Origin: Acidimicrobiales bacterium
Lineage (GTDB): Bacteria; Actinomycetota; Acidimicrobiia; Acidimicrobiales; Ilumatobacteraceae
Reading direction: 5' to 3'
NCBI GenBank assembly: GCA_030833305.1
Contig: JAURHL010000105.1
Location: 1 to 6,950, forward strand
DNA: 6,950 nt
Shown here in pieces: positions 1 to 3,920 of the stretch. Each line of letters begins with the position of its first letter. Position 1 is the first letter of the stretch. The notes under the pieces are model-generated. The model was given only the letters and a program-made list of their open reading frames with translations. It was not told the origin of the DNA and searched no databases. The translations under genes and the position numbers were made by a program.

Positions 1-1212
1 GTTGCGGGGGACCTTGATCCAGGGGAGGTCCTTGTCGACGCGCGGCTCACCGGGCAGACCCAGCACCTGTTCGCCGAGAATGTTGCGCATGATCTCGCTG
101 GTGCCACCCTCGATGGAGTTGGCCCGCGAACGCAGGAACGAGTGGCGCACGCCGCCTTCGGCGCCGTCCACGCTGAGGTTGTCGGGACGACGGAACGTGT
201 AATCGAAATCGATCATGCCGTTGGCGCCCATCAACTCGACGGAGAACTCGGTGACCTTCTTGTTGAACTCGGCCAGCATCAACTTGGCGATGGAGCCCTC
301 GGGACCGGGGTTGCCGGCCTTGGCCGCCTGGGCCGCCCGCATGTTCGTGAGACGCAGCACCTCGCTCTTGCACCACAGGCGCATCAACTGGTCCAGATGC
401 GCGCGATCGCGCTGGTCGGCGGGACGCTCCTTCCAGATTCGCACGGCCTCGTCGATGGGACCGCGCCGCTTGGCGTTGCCACCGCCGCCACCACCGATGG
501 CGGTGCGCTCGTTCATGAGGGTGGTGAGGGCAACGCGCCAGCCCTCACCGATCTCGCCGATGCGTTGCGAGTCCGGCACGCGGGCGTCGGTCATGTAGAC
601 CTCGTTGAACTCGGCCTCACCGGTGATCTGACGCAACGGACGCACCTCGACTCCGGCCGAGTGCATGTCGATGGCGAAGTACGTCATGCCCTTGTGCTTG
701 GGCTGATCGGGATCGGTGCGGGTGACGAGCATGCCCCAGTCACCGAGGTGCGCCAAGGTGTTCCACACTTTCTGGCCGTTCACGATCCATTCGTCGCCGT
801 CGCGCACGGCGCGGGTGCCCAGACCCGCGAAGTCCGAACCGGCACCGGGCTCGCTGAACAGCTGGCACCACTTCTCCTCGCCGGTGAACATCGGGCGCAG
901 GAAGCGCTTCTTCACGTCCTCGCTGCCGTGGGTGACGATGGTGGGGCCGGCCAACGCCATGAAGAACGTGGACGGGTCCTGGGCCTCGGCGCCGGCCTTG
1001 CGCACCCGCTCCTCGACGAGACGATTCAGCTCGGGCCGCAGTCCCAGTCCGCCGTGGCCCACGGGGAAGTGCACCCAGGCCAGTCCGGCGTCGAAGCGCG
1101 CGCCGCGGAACGCGATGTTGTCCATCTTGGTCGGATCGTTGGCGGCCAAGAAGGCATCGAGGGCGGCCTCCACGGTGGCGCGGGCGGAGTCGGTGATGGT
1201 GGCGGTGCTCAT
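1..1212 (-). CDS. Acyl-CoA dehydrogenase family protein (FadE-like), C-terminal end at window edge
   Basis: Flavoenzyme expected to oxidise an acyl-CoA to its trans-2-enoyl-CoA, passing electrons via FAD to electron-transfer flavoprotein in the cytosol. Visible: 404 codons open from ATG at 1212 to base 1 with no stop. Residues 118-127 (LFSEPGAGSD) match the family's first signature in the FAD/acyl-binding middle domain, followed by GQKVWNT at 146-152. Near the C-terminus, IEGGTSEIMRN (367-377) carries Glu368 at the position of the catalytic base in the MCAD-type YEGT motif. The tail GEPRVDKDLPW then VPRN is where such proteins normally stop, so probably little more than the stop codon is missing. 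The start is supported by GGGAG (1226-1222) nine bases upstream. A run of six glycines (240-245) precedes the C-terminal helical domain. Its partner genes lie outside the window. Substrate chain length or type cannot be read from the sequence; a steroid or branched-acyl substrate is possible. Family call is firm, substrate unknown. Confidence 0.95.
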   Translation of the reverse strand, partial: MSTATITDSARATVEAALDAFLAANDPTKMDNIAFRGARFDAGLAWVHFPVGHGGLGLRPELNRLVEERVRKAGAEAQDPSTFFMALAGPTIVTHGSEDVKKRFLRPMFTGEEKWCQLFSEPGAGSDFAGLGTRAVRDGDEWIVNGQKVWNTLAHLGDWGMLVTRTDPDQPKHKGMTYFAIDMHSAGVEVRPLRQITGEAEFNEVYMTDARVPDSQRIGEIGEGWRVALTTLMNERTAIGGGGGGNAKRRGPIDEAVRIWKERPADQRDRAHLDQLMRLWCKSEVLRLTNMRAAQAAKAGNPGPEGSIAKLMLAEFNKKVTEFSVELMGANGMIDFDYTFRRPDNLSVDGAEGGVRHSFLRSRANSIEGGTSEIMRNILGEQVLGLPGEPRVDKDLPWIKVPRN

Positions 1213-1221
1213 GACCGAAGT

Positions 1222-1235
1222 CTCCCAGTCGGGAG
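1222..1235 (-). promoter_or_regulatory. Short hairpin overlapping the Shine-Dalgarno of the acyl-CoA dehydrogenase
   Basis: Read on the minus strand, the leader has CTCCC, loop GACT, then GGGAG, followed nine bases later by the ATG at 1212. The GGGAG half is the only good ribosome binding site for that gene, so a 5-bp stem would pair it off. The inverted repeat is directly visible. A role in translation control is inference, and a 5-bp GC stem can occur by chance in DNA of this composition. Confidence 0.35.
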
Positions 1236-1257
1236 GCCGAGTTGGCAAAGCCGAGCG

Positions 1258-1277
1258 CACGGTTCGCCACGGTTCCG
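1258..1277. repeat. Tandem 10-base direct repeat in divergent intergenic region
   Basis: CACGGTTCGC is followed directly by CACGGTTCCG, matching at 8 of 10 positions. It lies between the divergent starts of the acyl-CoA dehydrogenase (1212) and the small gene (1304), where shared promoter or operator sequence would be. A TTGGCA hexamer is at 1242-1247 but no convincing -10 box follows at normal spacing. Possible operator half-sites at one-turn spacing; could be chance. Confidence 0.25.
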
Positions 1278-1303
1278 CCGTTCTCGGTAGTAAAGGAGAA
1301 ATC

Positions 1304-1501
1304 ATGGGACTGTTCGGTGCGTACCTGGCCTATCGGCACGGCAAGAAGAAGGCCGAGCGTCGGGCCGAATTGGAGGACATCCGCGAGGAACGCCGGCGCC
1401 GTCGCGCGGGCATTCCGGCCGCCGACGACATCTGCGACGATTGCGGATACGCCTTCGCCAAGCACAGCGACGACGACCCGCCGTTGTGCCCGAACTACTG
1501 A
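1304..1501 (+). CDS. Small uncharacterised protein with Cys/His C-terminal cluster
   Basis: Not a family I recognise. The 65-residue product has three parts: a short hydrophobic/aromatic start (MGLFGAYLAYRHGKKK), a highly charged helix-like stretch rich in Arg, Glu and Lys (about residues 12-35, with five consecutive Arg at 30-34), and an acidic C-terminal part with Cys44-x2-Cys47-x6-His54-x7-Cys62. That Cys/His spacing could hold one zinc ion, like a small zinc ribbon or knuckle, but this is inference. The start is well supported: AAAGGAG at 1292-1298 lies five bases before the ATG, one of the best ribosome binding sites in the window. An upstream in-frame extension overlaps the acyl-CoA dehydrogenase antisense and has no comparable signal. 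The gene is divergent from the dehydrogenase and ends 4 bases from the SDR stop. Likely cytosolic; a nucleic-acid or protein-binding role is possible but unproven. Confidence 0.8.
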   Translation: MGLFGAYLAYRHGKKKAERRAELEDIREERRRRRAGIPAADDICDDCGYAFAKHSDDDPPLCPNY

Positions 1502-1510
1502 TTCATCAGT
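1497..1510. repeat. Palindrome covering both stop codons of a convergent gene pair
   Basis: ACTGATTCATCAGT is a perfect inverted repeat (ACTGAT / ATCAGT, two-base centre). It contains the TGA of the small gene (1499-1501) and, on the other strand, the TGA of the SDR gene (1508-1506). As RNA it would form a 5-bp stem with loop TTCA on either transcript. No U-tract follows on either side, so it is not a classical intrinsic terminator; it might mark transcript ends or be a coincidence of two CTGA endings. Confidence 0.35.
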
Positions 1511-2480
1511 TGTCGGTGAAGCGCAACGCCCCGCGCGCGTGCACGCGGGTCATGAAATCGGGCAGATAGGCGTCAGTCGGGTTCTCGCGAACCATCTCGT
1601 CCAGGATCACGGCGTCGTCGCCCACCAGGATGCGCCAGTCGCCGCGCTTCACCGCGTCGAGGATGATGGTGGTCGCCTGAGCCGCCGAGGTCGGGGCCTG
1701 ATCGCGGAACGCCTCGCCTTGGGCCTGAATGCCCACGCGCAGGTCCTCGTCGCTGGCGCCACTCACGTCGAGTCCCGCCCGCGCCAAACGCTCGCGCACC
1801 TGGGCCACCTGTTCGGCGGTCATCTCCTTGGGGTCGGCACCCAGGAGTTTGCGCGAGTTGATGGCGATCGATGTTCCGATGTGCCCGGGCATCACCACCG
1901 ACGCGCGCAGGTGCGGAGCGTTGATGCGGAAGTCGGTGATGAGGGCCTCGGTGAAGCCCTTCACGGCGAACTTCGCCGCGCTGTACGCCGTGTGCGGGAT
2001 ACCCGGTCCGAGCGAGGCCCAGAACCCGTTCACCGAGCTGGTGTTCACCACGTGGCCCACGGGTGCATCGAGTAGCAGTTGCAGAAACGCCCGGGTGTTG
2101 AAGTACACGCCGTACCAGCACACGCCGAACGTCTTCTCCCATTCCTCTCGCCCGTCGAGAACGATGCTTCCGCCACCACCGATGCCGGCGTTGTTGAAGA
2201 GCAGGTTCACGTGCGGGCGCCAGGCGGCCACGCGATCCCGGAAGGCCAACACTTGGGACTCGATCGAGACGTCGGCGATGAACGGAAGGATCTCGCCGGC
2301 GTTGCCGTCAGCGGCGCAGATGGCCACTGTCTCGTCGAGGTTCTCGGCGATCACGTCGCAGGTCGCCACGTCGCAGCCGTCGGCGGTCAGTTGACGCACC
2401 AGCTCGCGCCCCATGCCCGTGCCACCGCCGGTGACGACGGCCACGCGGCCCGCGAATCCGTCCTCGAATCGATCCCCCAT
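1506..2480 (-). CDS. Short-chain dehydrogenase/reductase (SDR family) oxidoreductase
   Basis: NAD(P)-dependent oxidoreductase of 324 residues acting on an unknown alcohol or carbonyl substrate, expected in the cytosol. The Rossmann nucleotide-binding motif TGGGTGMG is at residues 17-24, the structural NNAG at 96-99, the serine region NTSS at 146-149, the catalytic Tyr166 and Lys170 (YSAAK), and the post-catalytic MPGHIGTS at 197-204. All core residues of a classical SDR are present. Two departures are visible. The Ser149-to-Tyr166 interval is 17 residues rather than the usual 12-13 (insert around LGPGIP). The chain also runs about 70 residues beyond the usual 250, with a TAEQVAQVRERLARAG helical stretch. 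The ATG at 2480 is preferred over GTG at 2504 because GAGGGGG sits at 2492-2486, five bases upstream, whereas GTG 2504 has no such signal. It lies 67 bases downstream of the VWA gene in the same direction and may share its transcript. Confidence 0.93.
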   Translation of the reverse strand: MGDRFEDGFAGRVAVVTGGGTGMGRELVRQLTADGCDVATCDVIAENLDETVAICAADGNAGEILPFIADVSIESQVLAFRDRVAAWRPHVNLLFNNAGIGGGGSIVLDGREEWEKTFGVCWYGVYFNTRAFLQLLLDAPVGHVVNTSSVNGFWASLGPGIPHTAYSAAKFAVKGFTEALITDFRINAPHLRASVVMPGHIGTSIAINSRKLLGADPKEMTAEQVAQVRERLARAGLDVSGASDEDLRVGIQAQGEAFRDQAPTSAAQATTIILDAVKRGDWRILVGDDAVILDEMVRENPTDAYLPDFMTRVHARGALRFTDN

Positions 2481-2485
2481 GATGT

Positions 2486-2492
2486 CCCCCTC
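2486..2492 (-). promoter_or_regulatory. Ribosome binding site deciding the SDR start
   Basis: GAGGGGG on the minus strand, ending five bases before ATG 2480. It lies inside the longer frame that begins at GTG 2504, and so argues for the shorter 324-residue product. Confidence 0.65.
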
Positions 2493-2527
2493 GCGCTCGG
2501 ACACGCGCCGAACACGAGGGAAACGGT

Positions 2528-2547
2528 AACCGATGGGAACCGACGGA
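2528..2547. repeat. Tandem 10-base direct repeat between VWA and SDR genes
   Basis: AACCGATGGG followed by AACCGACGGA, matching at 8 of 10 positions. It fills the 20 bases directly after the VWA stop codon in the direction of transcription and lies in the leader of the SDR gene. On the minus strand it gives CGGTT twice at 10-base spacing. An operator for an SDR-specific promoter is conceivable; chance is a real alternative. No terminator hairpin with a U-run is visible between the two genes. Confidence 0.25.
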
Positions 2548-3801
2548 TCAGTACGGGTTGTTCGGATCGAAGCGCGAGCGACGACCCTTGTTGATCTGGC
2601 GACTGGACGATCTCATGCCCTTCATGGTCATCTCGTCGGCGTGCTCGATGTCGGCGGCGAATCGCATCAGTTCGCGCACCTCCTCCGGGTCGGCACCGAC
2701 TCCGATGAGCTTGTCCGCGGCGCGATGAGCCAGACGACGCGCTTCGTCGAATTGTCGATGGCGCGCGGCGTCGATGGCCCGCCGACGGTCGTCGGCGGCC
2801 TCGAGACGCACGATGTGCTCGACCACCCCCGCGTCGGGGGCGGGTAGCGATTCTCCCTCGTTCACGCTGTTCACGCTGACGGGGATGATCATCTCGTGGA
2901 GTGCCACCGAGCCCACGGTCGAAGCCCATCGCACCACCAGTTCGGCGACCAACACCTCGTCGGTGGTGCTCACCGGTCGCAAGGCGAAGCGCAACGCCAG
3001 TCGACGAACCTCGTCGCCGTACGCGTCGCCGATGTTGATGACGCGGGCGGCCTCGTTGCCGGGAACCGGTGTGGTGTCGAATTCGTTGAGACATTCGAAG
3101 GCCGCCGTGGCCACGGTGGGTCGAACCTCGACCGAGAGGTTCTGGGCCACGACCGAGGCGAGACCGGCGAATTCGGCCGTGAACACGTTCAGCGCCTGAT
3201 CGGGGCCGGCGCACCAGTAGTCGTTGCCGCGACCGGCGTCGGCCAGGGCGGCGATGAGGGTTTCGTCGTGGCCGTCGGCGAAACCAATGAGCGAGGTGGT
3301 GACACCGTGATCGGTGGCACCGCGCACCATGGTGCACAACGCATCGGGTTCGGTGACACCCGCGTTGGCGTGACCGTCGGTGAGGACCACCACGCGCGCC
3401 ACCGAATCGGGACGTTTCGCCGCAGCCAGAATCTCGACCCCTTTCAACCAGCCAGCGGAGAGATTCGTGGAGCCTCCACTGTGAATGGCGCGGATACGCC
3501 CGGCGACGGTGGTGACGTCGTGGTGGTCGAGGGGCAGCACGACGTCGACCGAGGTGTCGAAGGTGACCACCGCGATGCGGTCGCCGGCGCCGGCGACGCG
3601 CAGCAGTTCGAGAACCGCCTTGCGCACCGAGTCGAGGGGGCGACCCTCCATCGAACCCGATCGGTCGATGACGAGGGCGATGTCGAGCGGTGGGCGTTCG
3701 AGGGCCGGTGCCGGGGGAGCGGTCAGCTCCAAGAGGGCGTGGATGCGCTCGTCGCGGCGGGCGACGATCATCGAATGATCCAATCTGAGGGTGGGCTTCA
3801 T
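2548..3801 (-). CDS. Soluble VWA domain-containing protein with intact MIDAS
   Basis: A 417-residue protein with one von Willebrand factor type A domain at about residues 38-215. The metal-ion-dependent adhesion site is complete: Asp46, Ser48 and Ser50 in DRSGSM, Thr112 in GGSTNLSAG, and Asp142 in LTDGHAN. Residues about 220-315 look like a beta-sandwich (alternating hydrophobic strands such as VLVAELVVRW). About 325-385 is helical (HIVRLEAADDRRRAIDAARHR region), followed by a basic tail ending RFDPNNPY. There is no signal peptide or membrane segment, so it should be cytosolic; the VWA fold normally binds partner proteins through a divalent metal. The start is firm: AAGGAG (3813-3808) lies six bases before ATG 3801. 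No MoxR-type AAA+ ATPase, its common partner, is in the window. It is divergent from the peptidase gene and precedes the SDR gene. The specific role is unknown; the layout resembles bacterial VWA proteins annotated only by domain. Confidence 0.93.
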   Translation of the reverse strand: MKPTLRLDHSMIVARRDERIHALLELTAPPAPALERPPLDIALVIDRSGSMEGRPLDSVRKAVLELLRVAGAGDRIAVVTFDTSVDVVLPLDHHDVTTVAGRIRAIHSGGSTNLSAGWLKGVEILAAAKRPDSVARVVVLTDGHANAGVTEPDALCTMVRGATDHGVTTSLIGFADGHDETLIAALADAGRGNDYWCAGPDQALNVFTAEFAGLASVVAQNLSVEVRPTVATAAFECLNEFDTTPVPGNEAARVINIGDAYGDEVRRLALRFALRPVSTTDEVLVAELVVRWASTVGSVALHEMIIPVSVNSVNEGESLPAPDAGVVEHIVRLEAADDRRRAIDAARHRQFDEARRLAHRAADKLIGVGADPEEVRELMRFAADIEHADEMTMKGMRSSSRQINKGRRSRFDPNNPY

Positions 3802-3920
3802 GGTTTCTCCTTGTGGTCCGCCCCGAGGGGCTCACGAGTTGAAACGCTGGGTTGGGGTCGAAGTGTGCGTCGCCCCAGTTGAGGGGGTGAATCGGCGCAA
3901 GATTCTCAAGGCTCGTCGCG
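3802..3920. promoter_or_regulatory. Divergent intergenic region between VWA and M15 peptidase genes
   Basis: This 119-base region must hold leader and promoter sequence for both directions. Apart from the VWA ribosome binding site (3808-3813), it has small inverted repeats: GCCCC-GA-GGGGC at 3820-3831, CCCC-AGTTGA-GGGG at 3873-3886, and CTGGG (3847-3851) facing CCCAG (3874-3878), which compete for the same bases. No clear -35/-10 pair stands out; TTGAGG (3880-3885) followed by GATTCT (3901-3906) is a weak candidate for the plus direction. Confidence 0.35.

Noticed and set aside
240..560. Six-glycine run in the dehydrogenase (coded at about 478-495) as a frameshift or assembly artefact
   Set aside because: Reading frame and family motifs continue intact on both sides, and a Gly-rich loop after NERTAIG is tolerated in related enzymes.
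142..1290. Long plus-strand open frame antisense to the acyl-CoA dehydrogenase (382 residues)
   Set aside because: The opposite strand carries a clear enzyme with all family motifs. This frame is rich in His, Val and Gly, has no recognisable domain, and is explained by the GC-rich third positions of the real gene.
2481..2504. GTG 2504 as the SDR start, adding eight residues
   Set aside because: The extension contains the GAGGGGG ribosome binding site for ATG 2480, and GTG 2504 has no such site upstream.
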